In this document: piece after piece, positions 1-6,235 of the stretch
Position numbering within the stretch: the stretch's first letter is position 1
Layout: each line of letters begins with the position of its first letter
The notes under the pieces: model-generated
The model's database searches: none
Told to the model about the DNA's origin: nothing
Seen by the model: the letters and a program-made list of their open reading frames with translations, nothing else
NCBI GenBank assembly: GCA_030666985.1
Contig: DAOUWT010000057.1
Coordinates: 1 to 12,155, forward strand
Length of the DNA stretch: 12,155 nt
Direction of reading: 5' to 3'
Source: Chloroflexota bacterium
Lineage (GTDB): Bacteria > Chloroflexota > Anaerolineae > Anaerolineales > UBA11858
Made by a program: the position numbers and the translations under genes

Positions 1-111
1 ATGGAAGTGGAATTGATAGTGCCGATAGCCTTAGAAGAAGGGAGTGACTTCGCTATTCGTGAAGGCGGTCTCACCGTTGGCGCAGGCGTTGTTACTGAGT
101 TGATAGAGTAA
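1..111 (+). CDS. tuf: Elongation factor Tu, 3' end only (partial)
   Basis: The first 36 codons are in frame from base 1 and end with TAA at 109-111. The translation ends in FAIREGGLTVGAGVV followed by a short acidic tail, which is the C-terminal beta-barrel domain (domain 3) signature of EF-Tu, the GTPase that delivers aminoacyl-tRNA to the ribosomal A site. The ATG at base 1 is an internal Met of this domain, not the start; the gene begins upstream of the window. Its position directly before rpsJ matches the common bacterial order rpsL-rpsG-fusA-tuf-rpsJ, so the str operon probably reads straight into the S10 genes. The partial length prevents any further judgement. Confidence 0.95.
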   Translation: MEVELIVPIALEEGSDFAIREGGLTVGAGVVTELIE

Positions 112-116
112 ATATT

Positions 117-425
117 ATGGCTAAACAAAAAATACGAATTCGTCTAAAGGCATACGATCATAGGGTTCTTGATCAGTCGGCTAAGCGGATTGTTGATGCT
201 GCCGAACGCACGGGAGCACGAGTCGTGGGGCCGGTGCCTCTTCCTACCAAGATCGAAAAATTCACGGTGCGTCGTTCGACTTTTGTTCACAAAGATTCGC
301 ACGAACATTTTGAAATCCGGACTCACAACCGCCTCATTGATGTCGTAGAACCAGATTCTCAGACTATCGATATGTTGATGAGACTGAATCTCCCGGCTGG
401 TGTGGATATCGAGATAAAAATTTAG
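117..425 (+). CDS. rpsJ: 30S ribosomal protein S10 (NusE)
   Basis: 102 residues, the usual length for S10. The N-terminus KIRIRLKAYDH, the central GPVPLPTK and the C-terminal MRLNLPAGVDIEIK are family signatures. S10 sits in the 30S head; as NusE it also pairs with NusB in antitermination complexes and links transcription to translation through NusG. The ATG is five bases after the tuf stop and has no convincing Shine-Dalgarno sequence (the upstream bases are gatagagtaaatatt), so re-initiation by ribosomes finishing tuf is the likely mode of translation. It is followed by the longest internal spacer of the operon, which separates it from rplC. Confidence 0.98.
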   Translation: MAKQKIRIRLKAYDHRVLDQSAKRIVDAAERTGARVVGPVPLPTKIEKFTVRRSTFVHKDSHEHFEIRTHNRLIDVVEPDSQTIDMLMRLNLPAGVDIEIKI

Positions 426-561
426 ATTTTGTGATTGGGGCAGGTTGTTGCAAGCTTCGTTTGCTGGTGAAAATATTTAGACTTGAGGATAGCGTAAGAG
501 TTATTTGTCTCGCGAACATAAAATAAATTAGTGTTCTCGGAGGAATAGCTAACTACGTTAT

Positions 562-601
562 CTGGGGATGATGTAGCTAAGCCCTAGCTGACAGTCCCCG
601 G
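562..601 (+). promoter_or_regulatory. Large hairpin upstream of rplC (possible attenuator or r-protein binding leader)
   Basis: Outer arm 562-568 (CTGGGGA) pairs with 595-601 (TCCCCGG) through seven pairs, one a G-T. After a small internal loop, TGT (572-574) pairs ACA (591-593), and AGCTA (575-579) pairs TAGCT (585-589) around the loop AGCCC, with G590 bulged. That is fifteen pairs in 40 bases, 30 bases ahead of the rplC ATG. A TATTTT run at 604-609 follows after only two bases, so a weak terminator or attenuator is possible. In Enterobacteria the L4-controlled leader lies before rpsJ; here a comparable structure would lie after it. Function is inferred. Confidence 0.5.
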
Positions 602-616
602 CATATTTTGGATCGT

Positions 617-621
617 AGGAG
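617..621 (+). promoter_or_regulatory. Shine-Dalgarno of rplC
   Basis: AGGAG ending ten bases before the ATG at 632. It decides the start: the reading frame is also open from a TTG at 608, but that codon lies upstream of this site, and L3 proteins begin with the MKGLIGKKVGMTQ sequence encoded from 632. Confidence 0.75.
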
Positions 622-631
622 AAAAATTGAG

Positions 632-1255
632 ATGAAAGGGCTTATTGGTAAGAAAGTTGGCATGACCCAGATTTTCGATGATGCAGGAAATTCTGTTCCT
701 GTAACCATCATTGAAGCTGGGCCTTGTTATGTAACACAGGTGCGCACAATTGAAAATGATAGATATTCCGCTGTGCAATTAGGTTTCGAAGAAACAAAAC
801 CCAGGCGTCTAACCGGCGGCCAGCTTGGCCACTTGAAAAGGAACGACTTGCCTCCTCTAAAATATCTTCGCGAGTTTCGGACTGAAGAAGAATTAGAGGA
901 AGGACAAAAACTCTCTGTGGAAGTCTTCGAAGAGGGTGAACGAGTCGATGTGGTTGGGAAAGCCAAGGGGCGTGGTTTCACGGGTGTAGTGAAACGCTAT
1001 GGTTTCGCTGGAGGGCCTAAAACGCATGGTCAATCAGACCGTTTGCGTGCTCCGGGATCAATTGGAGCAACCTCGACTCCAGGCCGTGTATTCAAGGGTA
1101 AGAAAATGCCAGGCCGGATGGGAAATCACCGTGTAACCTCCCAGAATTTATTGGTGGCGCGGGTTGATCCTGAGCGTAATCTGATAGCTGTTCGTGGCTC
1201 TGTGCCGGGTCCGAAGAATGGCTTGGTGATCATCAAAGCAGCGCGGAAAGAGTAA
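632..1255 (+). CDS. rplC: 50S ribosomal protein L3
   Basis: 207 residues from the ATG at 632, close to the usual 205-210. It opens with GLIGKKVGMTQIF and carries the long internal loop that reaches the peptidyl transferase centre (about 125-165, including APGSIGATSTPGRVFKGKKMPG), then the C-terminal barrel with RVDPERNL. L3 binds near the 3' end of 23S rRNA and is one of the two assembly initiators of the 50S. The glutamine that PrmB methylates in E. coli L3 (Gln150) is Ser148 here, as in many non-proteobacterial L3 proteins, so that modification should be absent. The stop is 18 bases before rplD. Confidence 0.98.
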   Translation: MKGLIGKKVGMTQIFDDAGNSVPVTIIEAGPCYVTQVRTIENDRYSAVQLGFEETKPRRLTGGQLGHLKRNDLPPLKYLREFRTEEELEEGQKLSVEVFEEGERVDVVGKAKGRGFTGVVKRYGFAGGPKTHGQSDRLRAPGSIGATSTPGRVFKGKKMPGRMGNHRVTSQNLLVARVDPERNLIAVRGSVPGPKNGLVIIKAARKE

Positions 1256-1273
1256 CTTTGGAGCAAAACGATT

Positions 1274-1930
1274 ATGGAAGTAAATATCATCAATATGAAG
1301 GGTAAGAAAGTTGATACCATTGATTTACCGGTAGGACTTCTCGATGCCCCCATACGAGTGGATTTAATGCACCAGGCTTTTGTTCGGCAGATGGCGAATA
1401 GTCGCTTGGGAACGCATAGTACAAAAGGGCGCAGCGAAGTTTCAGGCGGAGGGCGCAAGCCTTGGCGTCAGAAAGGAACCGGACGGGCGCGTCAGGGTTC
1501 GATCCGGGCCGCTCAGTGGGTTGGTGGTGGTAAGATCTTTACCCCCAAGCCTCGTTCCTACGATAAAAAAATGCCCCGCAAAATGCGGCAGGCTGCATTG
1601 CGTTCAGCACTCTCAGCTAAATGGTCTTCCGGTGAAATGTTCATCGTAGATGAATTTTCCTTGGAAGCCCCCAAGACCCGTTTGATGGCTCAAGCCTTAG
1701 AGCAATTGGCCGGAGAAGGTAGTGTTTTGTTAGTATTTCCTGAGAAAAACGAAGAATATGAATTTTTGAAGCGTGCGATTCGCAACTTGCCTGATGCAAA
1801 GATTTTATTGGTAGATTATTTGAATATCCGGGATTTACTGAGATACGATAAAGCCGTTGTAGTACGTCCGGCTATAGATAGAATCCTTCTAAACTTAGAA
1901 CTGGAGGGGAATGATGACCTCGATTTATGA
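1274..1930 (+). CDS. rplD: 50S ribosomal protein L4
   Basis: 218 residues. The globular domain is interrupted by the basic extension that lines the exit tunnel (about residues 45-92), with the hallmark GGGRKPWRQKGTGRARQGS starting near residue 58. The C-terminal half contains LNIRDLLRYDKAVV. L4 helps start 50S assembly, binds 23S domain I, shapes the tunnel constriction together with L22, and in E. coli is the repressor of its own operon; the structured spacer before rplC is one place such control could act here. The last six residues (NDDLDL) form an acidic tail, and its codons overlap the start of rplW, which couples the two genes. Confidence 0.98.
   Translation: MEVNIINMKGKKVDTIDLPVGLLDAPIRVDLMHQAFVRQMANSRLGTHSTKGRSEVSGGGRKPWRQKGTGRARQGSIRAAQWVGGGKIFTPKPRSYDKKMPRKMRQAALRSALSAKWSSGEMFIVDEFSLEAPKTRLMAQALEQLAGEGSVLLVFPEKNEEYEFLKRAIRNLPDAKILLVDYLNIRDLLRYDKAVVVRPAIDRILLNLELEGNDDLDL
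1903..1907 (+). promoter_or_regulatory. Shine-Dalgarno of rplW, inside rplD
   Basis: GGAGG (continuing GG) within the last codons of rplD. Two ATGs in a row follow, at 1911 and 1914. The spacing is three bases to the first and six to the second, so the second is the better start. Confidence 0.7.
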
Positions 1931-2216
1931 TGTCTTACGCCGTCCAATAATAACAGAAAAATCAACCCACCAATACAAGAAATTGAACCAATATGCTTTC
2001 GAGGTGGCACTTGATGCCAACAAGCGCATGATCAAGGAAGCAGTAGAGGAATTGTTCGATGTGAAAGTCGAAAAAGTCAACACTATGATTATGCCTGCCA
2101 AACGAAGTCGGCGTCCTCAAAGTCGTCGCTTATTGGTTCGTAGCAGTGCCTACAAAAAGGCGATTGTCACCTTGGAGTTGGGAGATACTATTCCAGCCTT
2201 CGAAGGAGTTCGATAA
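1914..2216 (+). CDS. rplW: 50S ribosomal protein L23
   Basis: 100 residues from ATG 1914 (101 if ATG 1911 is used). The N-terminal DVLRRPIITEKST is the family signature, and Glu15 in ITEK corresponds to the E. coli Glu18 that docks trigger factor and SRP at the tunnel exit. A basic loop (KRSRRPQSRR, about residues 63-72) contacts 23S rRNA. The gene starts 17 bases inside rplD, and its TAA at 2214-2216 shares its last A with the rplB ATG, so it is translationally coupled on both sides. L23 links the ribosome to the translocon encoded later in this operon (SecY). Confidence 0.97.
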   Translation: MTSIYDVLRRPIITEKSTHQYKKLNQYAFEVALDANKRMIKEAVEELFDVKVEKVNTMIMPAKRSRRPQSRRLLVRSSAYKKAIVTLELGDTIPAFEGVR

Positions 2217-3058
2217 TGGCAGTGAAAAAGTACAAGCCGGTAACACCGGGTTTGCGTGGACGAACTGGCTATACGTTTGACGAGATCACAAAAACTAAAC
2301 CTGAACGGTCATTGCTAAAGTCATTGCACAAGCATGGTGGACGTAATTCCTATGGCCGAATTACCGTTCGCCACCGGGGGGGAGGGCATAAACGCAAATA
2401 CCGAGTTGTGGATTTTCGACGTGAGAAATTCGGTATCCCTGCTCGTGTGGCTGCTATTGAATACGATCCCAACCGGACCGCTCGCTTGGCATTGTTAAAT
2501 TACGTTGATGGAGAAAAACGATACATTATTGCTCCCGTTGGACTGCGTGTTGGGGACACAATTGTCTCTGGCCCTGAGGCGGAAATTGCCCCTGGAAACA
2601 GCCTGCCAATTCGCAGTATCCCCGCTGGAACGCGCATTCATAACATTGAATTGCAGAAAGGACGAGGGGGGCAATTAGTTCGTTCGGCGGGAACATCTGC
2701 TCGCTTGGTGGTCAAAGAGGGTCGTTACGCCCAGGTGCGTTTACCCTCCGGGGAAATTCGCCTTATCCTCCAAGATTGTTATGCTACCATAGGCCAGGTT
2801 GGAAACGTGGAGCACAGCAGCGTCAAACTGGGGAAGGCGGGACGCAAACGCTATAAAGGCATTCGTCCAACGGTGCGAGGTTCTGCCATGTCCCCCCGCG
2901 ACCATCCCCATGGTGGCGGCGAGGGTAGATCACCCATTGGCATGCCCAGTCCGAAAAGCCCTTGGGGCAAACGGACGCTTGGCAAGAAGACCAGACGAAA
3001 CAAGCGCACGAGCAAGTATATTGTTCGCGATCGCCGAGAAGGCAAGAAACGTCGTTAG
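2216..3058 (+). CDS. rplB: 50S ribosomal protein L2
   Basis: 280 residues against about 273-277 in most bacteria. HGGRNSYGRITVRHRGGGHKRKYR (about 40-63) and the C-terminal DHPHGGGEGRSPIG are diagnostic. The first histidine of DHPH, near residue 230, matches E. coli His229, which is needed for peptidyl transferase activity in reconstitution studies. The bases before that motif encode AMSPR rather than the proteobacterial AMNPV. L2 bridges the 50S and 30S and is essential for subunit association. The tail is highly basic (KKTRRNKRTSKYIVRDRR). A run of seven Gs (2376-2382) encodes part of RGGG and the frame stays intact. The start overlaps the rplW stop (TAATG). Confidence 0.98.
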   Translation: MAVKKYKPVTPGLRGRTGYTFDEITKTKPERSLLKSLHKHGGRNSYGRITVRHRGGGHKRKYRVVDFRREKFGIPARVAAIEYDPNRTARLALLNYVDGEKRYIIAPVGLRVGDTIVSGPEAEIAPGNSLPIRSIPAGTRIHNIELQKGRGGQLVRSAGTSARLVVKEGRYAQVRLPSGEIRLILQDCYATIGQVGNVEHSSVKLGKAGRKRYKGIRPTVRGSAMSPRDHPHGGGEGRSPIGMPSPKSPWGKRTLGKKTRRNKRTSKYIVRDRREGKKRR

Positions 3059-3078
3059 CGCTTATTAGGAGACAGACA

Positions 3079-3381
3079 ATGTCACGATCGCTAAAAAAAG
3101 GGCCTTTTATAGACCCTAAGTTGTTGAAAAGAATTGAAGCCATGAATGAACGTGGCGAAAAGAAAGTGGTGCGAACCTGGAGCAGGGCGAGTGTTATTTA
3201 CCCCCAACTAGTGGGGCACACCGTGGCAGTTCATGATGGTCGGCGCCATGTGCCGATTTACATCACAGAAAATATGGTAGGACACCGCCTGGGTGAATTT
3301 GCCTCTACGCGGACATTCCGCGGGCATACAACCGGGAGAGCTGCTGCCAAGAGGGATGCTTCCAAGAAGGAGATTAACTGA
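3079..3381 (+). CDS. rpsS: 30S ribosomal protein S19
   Basis: 100 residues from ATG 3079, preceded by AGGAG at 3067-3071 with a seven-base gap. The frame is open further upstream into rplB, but S19 proteins begin with SRSLKKGPFID exactly as encoded here. The central WSRASVIYPQLVGHTVAVHDGRRHVPIYI and the TRTFRGH tail are canonical. S19 lies in the 30S head next to S13 and helps form inter-subunit bridges and the A-site region. The TGA stop shares its final A with the rplV ATG. Confidence 0.98.
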   Translation: MSRSLKKGPFIDPKLLKRIEAMNERGEKKVVRTWSRASVIYPQLVGHTVAVHDGRRHVPIYITENMVGHRLGEFASTRTFRGHTTGRAAAKRDASKKEIN

Positions 3382-3728
3382 TGGCGCAAGATATAAGAGC
3401 TAAGGTCAGTCATATTCAAGTTTCTCCTCAGAAAGCTCGCTTGGTCGTAGACTTGGTGCGCGGCAAAGATGCAGTGGACGCTTTGGAGACTCTGCAATTT
3501 GTTACGAAAAAGGCTGCTCAACCGGTTTCTAAGTTGATTTCTTCTGCGATAGCGAATGCAGAGAATAACTTTGGTCTTAATCGATATGATTTATATGTTC
3601 ATCACATCGTTGCCGATGAGGGACCCACGCGGAAATGGCGCCGGTTTGGCGCTCGTGGGCGAGTGAAGCCTCGTCTGCGTCGTTCATCGCACATTTCCGT
3701 TATCCTTCGGGAACGGGAATTAGATTAG
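3381..3728 (+). CDS. rplV: 50S ribosomal protein L22
   Basis: 115 residues, within the usual 110-120. The N-terminal part has SPQKARLVVDLVRGK (15-29). The long beta-hairpin that reaches into the exit tunnel is about residues 78-104 (ADEGPTRKWRRFGARGR and the following basic residues), and SSHISVIL closes the fold. Changes in that hairpin are a known route to macrolide resistance in other bacteria; none of the classical deletions is evident. The ribosome binding site AAGGAG (3367-3372) is inside rpsS and the start overlaps its stop (TGATG). It ends a tightly coupled block: the next gene is 113 bases away. Confidence 0.97.
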   Translation: MAQDIRAKVSHIQVSPQKARLVVDLVRGKDAVDALETLQFVTKKAAQPVSKLISSAIANAENNFGLNRYDLYVHHIVADEGPTRKWRRFGARGRVKPRLRRSSHISVILRERELD

Positions 3729-3841
3729 AGTGAATACTAAGTACTGCTCTGGTGAGGAGTACCGTTGTCTTGGATATTTTATTCTCACTTACTTAAGGAA
3801 TGAGCAGACAATGAAAGAATACACAATATGCAGGAGATATT
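3729..3841 (+). other. Spacer between rplV and rpsC with a hairpin
   Basis: 113 bases without a supported gene. It holds the hairpin at 3741-3762, an ATTTTATT stretch at 3776-3783, and the rpsC ribosome binding site AGGAG at 3832-3836. A 13-codon frame starts at 3811 and ends at 3852, overlapping the rpsC start; it resembles nothing and I treat it as chance. TTGTCT or TTGGAT hexamers near 3765-3775 have no good -10 partner. Confidence 0.55.
3741..3762 (+). promoter_or_regulatory. Hairpin in the rplV-rpsC spacer
   Basis: GTACT (3741-3745) pairs with AGTAC (3758-3762); after one G-G mismatch CTC (3747-3749) pairs with GAG (3754-3756) around the loop TGGT. The nearest T run begins at 3777, too far for a classical terminator. 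It may be an RNA-processing or protein-binding site; function unknown. Confidence 0.4.
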
Positions 3842-4525
3842 ATGGGTCGTAAAGTTCATCCTATTGGATTTCGTTTGAATATAACTCGAACGTGGGATGC
3901 CCGCTGGTATGCAGAGGGTGATAAGTATGTTGATCAGTTGCACCAAGATATTGCTATCCGCAACTTAATTCACGAAGATGCGGAGCGGGCTGGTGTTTCT
4001 CAGATTGAGATCGAACGTTTCCCAGGTAAAGTCAATATTATTGTACATTCCTCGAAGCCCGGTGTTTTAATTGGTCGGAAAGGTGTCAATGTCAAACATA
4101 CGCGCCACTTGTTGGAAGAATTAGTAGGCGAAAAAATAAATTTGGATATTGAAGAAATAGAGAATCCGGATTTAGATGCTTATTTAGTGGCTTGCAATGT
4201 GGCTCGCCAGCTTGAGAGTCGAATCAGCTTCTCCAGAGCTATGAGCCGTACTATCAGTCGCTCTATGCGACAAGGTGCGGAAGGGGTTCGGATTGAAGTC
4301 GCTGGTCGTTTAGGTGGCTCCGAAATGGCTCGCACGATTCACATGCGTGAGGGCCGAGTGCCGCGTCAGACTTTGCGGGCGGATATCGATTACGCCTTGA
4401 CAGAGGCCGCGACCGCTTACGGGAGTATTGGCGTTAAAGTGTGGATTTATAAAGGTGAAGTTGTTCCTAGTTTCGAAGAGGAAGAAAAAGCCGCAGAGCA
4501 TGATGGCGTGTATGTTAGTAGATGA
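3842..4525 (+). CDS. rpsC: 30S ribosomal protein S3
   Basis: 227 residues. It starts with MGRKVHPIGFRLNITRTWDARWYA, the standard S3 N-terminus. The type II KH domain carries the GxxG loop as GRKG at 78-81, and the C-terminal domain holds GVRIEVAGRLGGSEMART (about 148-165) and REGRVPRQTLRADIDYA. S3 lines the mRNA entry tunnel with S4 and S5, and its conserved arginines contribute to the ribosomal helicase activity. The tail after IYKGEVV is a short acidic extension (EEEEKAAEHDG). A clear AGGAG lies five bases before the ATG. It begins the second block of the operon after an untypically long spacer. Confidence 0.98.
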   Translation: MGRKVHPIGFRLNITRTWDARWYAEGDKYVDQLHQDIAIRNLIHEDAERAGVSQIEIERFPGKVNIIVHSSKPGVLIGRKGVNVKHTRHLLEELVGEKINLDIEEIENPDLDAYLVACNVARQLESRISFSRAMSRTISRSMRQGAEGVRIEVAGRLGGSEMARTIHMREGRVPRQTLRADIDYALTEAATAYGSIGVKVWIYKGEVVPSFEEEEKAAEHDGVYVSR

Positions 4526-4553
4526 TTCTAATCCAAATTAGATTGGTTTAGAA
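4526..4553 (+). promoter_or_regulatory. Hairpin directly after the rpsC stop
   Basis: TTCTAA (4526-4531) pairs with TTAGAA (4548-4553); one T-T mismatch; CCAA (4533-4536) pairs with TTGG (4543-4546); loop ATTAGA. Ten pairs begin on the base after the TGA of rpsC. No T run follows and rplP starts at 4575, so a terminator is unlikely; protection or processing of the transcript is possible. Confidence 0.45.
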
Positions 4554-4574
4554 ACAAGAGAGGTAGTTGGAATC

Positions 4575-4994
4575 ATGTTGATGCCAAAACGTTTAAAGTA
4601 TAGAAAACAAATGCGGGGCCGCATGAAAGGCAAGGCTCGTCGGGGAGCAGAAGTCCACTTTGGGGACTATGGCTTACAAGCCTTAGAACCCGCTTGGATT
4701 AGTGCTCGACAGATTGAGTCCGCCCGCCGGGCTATGGTACGGGCCATGCGCCGGCGTGGCAAAGTTTGGATACGTATTTTTCCCGATAAGCCTATTACGA
4801 AACGTGGAGCAGAGAGCCGGATGGGAAAAGGGAAAGGCTCTGTAGAGTATTGGGCAGCGGTAGTAAAGCCAGGACGGATCATGTTTGAAATTGGTGGAGA
4901 AGTTGATGATGAGATAGCTGTCGAAGCACTTCGGCGGGCTTCCTATAAGCTCCCTATCAAGGCAAAAATTGTCCGGCGTGACGAAATAAATTAG
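4575..4994 (+). CDS. rplP: 50S ribosomal protein L16
   Basis: 139 residues. The start MLMPKRLKYRKQMRGR is typical; a second ATG two codons later is less likely because L16 proteins carry the extra ML. The core includes FGDYGLQALEPAWI, RIFPDKPITKRGAESRMGKGKGSVEYW (about 67-93) and the PGRIMFEI strand. Arg82 in RMGKGKG corresponds to E. coli Arg81, the residue hydroxylated by YcfD in that species. L16 organises the A-site tRNA region near helix 38 and the peptidyl transferase centre. Its ribosome binding site (GAGAGG, around 4558-4563) is modest. The stop at 4992-4994 lies inside the ribosome binding site of rpmC. Confidence 0.98.
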   Translation: MLMPKRLKYRKQMRGRMKGKARRGAEVHFGDYGLQALEPAWISARQIESARRAMVRAMRRRGKVWIRIFPDKPITKRGAESRMGKGKGSVEYWAAVVKPGRIMFEIGGEVDDEIAVEALRRASYKLPIKAKIVRRDEIN

Positions 4995-5004
4995 GAGAAA
5001 ACGC

Positions 5005-5217
5005 ATGAAAGCTGAAGAAATTCGAGCTTTATCAATAGAAGAGATACAGGTACGTTTGAATGAGACTCGCGAAGAGTTAATGAATCTGCGTTTTCAGCAG
5101 GCTACAGGCGAGCTAATAGATTTTACACGCCTGCCTTATACTCGACGTTCGATTGCTCGCTACCTGACTATTCTGCGAGAGCGCGAGATTATAGATGCAA
5201 TGGAAGGTGAAGTATGA
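5005..5217 (+). CDS. rpmC: 50S ribosomal protein L29
   Basis: 70 residues, two antiparallel helices as expected: MKAEEIRALSIEEIQVRLNE, then EELMNLRFQQATGEL and the basic TRRSIARYLTILRERE. L29 sits beside L23 at the tunnel exit, so it adds to the docking site for trigger factor and SRP. AGGAG at 4993-4997 overlaps the rplP stop. The gene ends with TGA within the ATGA overlap that starts rpsQ, so the two should be translated together. Confidence 0.97.
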   Translation: MKAEEIRALSIEEIQVRLNETREELMNLRFQQATGELIDFTRLPYTRRSIARYLTILREREIIDAMEGEV

Positions 5218-5477
5218 GCAGTGATCGCCGTCGTATGACCGGTGTTATTGTAAGCAATAAGATGCAAAAAACGGTAGTAGTGCGTACGACTCGTCGCTAT
5301 CGCCATCGGATGTACAAAAAAGTCATTGATAGACATAATAAAGTAATGGCTCACGATGAGCTTGGCTGTGAGATGGGTGATGAGGTTCGAATTGTCGAAT
5401 CGCGTCCCATTTCCAAGCGGAAACGGTGGGTGGTTGAAGAGATACTTAGCCGTAACATTGCTGGTGGCAAAGGCTAA
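5214..5477 (+). CDS. rpsQ: 30S ribosomal protein S17
   Basis: 87 residues. The OB-fold signatures are RRMTGVIVSNKMQKTVVVRT, the HRMYKKVIDRHNKVMAHDE segment and the basic end RPISKRKRWVVEEIL. S17 is a primary binder of the 16S 5' domain (helices 7 and 11) and acts early in 30S assembly. The start overlaps the rpmC stop by four bases (ATGA), with GGAAGG at 5202-5207 as ribosome binding site. In E. coli this gene ends the S10 operon; here the 12-base gap to rplN and lack of any terminator show that S10 and spc genes are run together. Confidence 0.97.
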   Translation: MSSDRRRMTGVIVSNKMQKTVVVRTTRRYRHRMYKKVIDRHNKVMAHDELGCEMGDEVRIVESRPISKRKRWVVEEILSRNIAGGKG

Positions 5478-5489
5478 ACGGAGAAAGCG

Positions 5490-5861
5490 ATGATACAACA
5501 AGAGTCGAAAGTAAAAGTTGCTGATAACTCCGGGGCTCGAGTGTTACAGGTGATCCGGGTGAAGGGCGGTTCTGTGCGTCGTTATGCTCGAATCGGTGAC
5601 ATTGTAGTTGGTTCCATTAAAACGGCGTCTTCCCACGGTTCTGTGAAGACGCACGAAGTTGTCCGTGCTGTAGTTGTACGCGCGGCGAAAGAATGGCGCC
5701 GTAGTGATGGTTCCACGATCCGCTTTGATGATAACGCTGTTGTCATTTTAGATGCAGATGGAACCAACCCTCGCGGAACCCGTATTTTTGGTCCCGTAGC
5801 TCGTGAACTCCGTGAGAAAGGATTTATGAAAATTGTTTCTTTGGCTCCAGAGACCATTTAG
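5490..5861 (+). CDS. rplN: 50S ribosomal protein L14
   Basis: 123 residues, the standard length. MIQQESKVKVADNSGARVLQVIRVKGG opens the five-stranded barrel, and NPRGTRIFGPVARELREKGFMKIVSLAPE (93-121) is the near-invariant end. L14 forms part of inter-subunit bridge B5/B8 and is the docking site of the silencing factor RsfS in other bacteria. The segment ASSHGSVKTHEV (46-57) is less usual than the KKGDV-type sequence of most families, but gap-free. GGAG at 5480-5483 precedes the ATG by six bases. Confidence 0.98.
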   Translation: MIQQESKVKVADNSGARVLQVIRVKGGSVRRYARIGDIVVGSIKTASSHGSVKTHEVVRAVVVRAAKEWRRSDGSTIRFDDNAVVILDADGTNPRGTRIFGPVARELREKGFMKIVSLAPETI

Positions 5862-5875
5862 AGAGCTAGTGATGC

Positions 5876-5880
5876 AGGAG
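5876..5880 (+). promoter_or_regulatory. Shine-Dalgarno of rplX
   Basis: AGGAG placed eight bases before the GTG at 5889. It settles the start: another in-frame GTG at 5880 overlaps the last base of this site and would add three residues not seen in L24 proteins. Confidence 0.75.
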
Positions 5881-5888
5881 TGATAGTT

Positions 5889-6218
5889 GTGAAATTTAAA
5901 ATACGGAAAGGCGATATAGTTGAAGTCATCAGTGGTCGTGCTGACGATAAAGGCGAACGTGGTGAAGTAATCAAGGTTTATCGAAAAAAGCAACGTGTGA
6001 CTGTGCAGGGCGTCAATATTCGCAAGAAGCACCAGGGACAAATTCAAACCCAAGGTCGTTCCATGACCCCTGGTATTATTGAATTTGAGGGACCCGTACA
6101 TATCTCTAATGTGATGCTTGTTTGTCCTAAATGCAATGAGACTACCCGAGTAGGTATTGACCGCAAGGACGGCGAAACTCACCGAGTTTGTAAACGTTGC
6201 GATGCGGTGATTGACTGA
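5889..6218 (+). CDS. rplX: 50S ribosomal protein L24, zinc-ribbon form
   Basis: 109 residues from a GTG start (MKFKIRKGDIVEVISG). An N-terminal KOW domain (about 3-35) is followed by GVNIRKKHQ, the usual rRNA-binding strand, and PGIIEFEGPVHISNVMLV. The C-terminal part has Cys79, Cys82, Cys101 and Cys104 as CPKC and CKRC, a likely zinc site; many bacterial L24 proteins have this in full or in part, while E. coli lacks it. L24 is an assembly initiator of the 50S that binds the 5' end of 23S rRNA. The KOW loop reads GRADDKGERG, slightly longer than the common GKDKGKxG. It is flanked by rplN and rplE as in nearly all bacteria. Confidence 0.96.
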   Translation: MKFKIRKGDIVEVISGRADDKGERGEVIKVYRKKQRVTVQGVNIRKKHQGQIQTQGRSMTPGIIEFEGPVHISNVMLVCPKCNETTRVGIDRKDGETHRVCKRCDAVID

Positions 6219-6235
6219 GTGCTTGGAGCGAAAAT

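Larger units (their letters stand above)
426..631 (+). other. Structured 206-base spacer between rpsJ and rplC
   Basis: No gene is supported here. The stretch is AT-leaning and holds a small hairpin at 450-464 (GCAAGC with GTTTGC, loop TTC, one G-T pair) and a large one at 562-601 (separate entry). I looked for a promoter: a loose TTAGAC at 477-482 lies 18 bases before TTATTT at 501-506, and a TAAAAT occurs at 519-524 without a good -35. Neither is convincing. The spacer ends with the rplC ribosome binding site. Since most junctions in this operon are under 25 bases, the length itself suggests a regulatory or RNA-processing role; that is inference. Confidence 0.6.

Noticed and set aside
608..631. 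Upstream TTG start for rplC
   Set aside because: The TTG lies before the AGGAG at 617-621, and L3 proteins begin at the MKGLIGKK encoded from 632.
1126..1200. Loss of the L3 glutamine methylated by PrmB as a novelty
   Set aside because: Serine or another residue at this position is common outside Proteobacteria, so it is normal for the inferred lineage.
2962..3078. Longer S19 frame reaching back into rplB
   Set aside because: S19 starts with SRSLKKGPF at 3079 and has a good ribosome binding site there; the extension is simply an open frame inside rplB.
2823..3143. 106-codon minus-strand frame opposite rplB and rpsS
   Set aside because: Antisense shadow of two well-supported genes; no ribosome binding site and no recognisable protein.
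3811..3852. 13-codon frame overlapping the rpsC start, as a possible leader peptide
   Set aside because: No clear ribosome binding site at proper spacing (AAGGA is eleven bases away), no run of regulatory codons, and it arises easily by chance.
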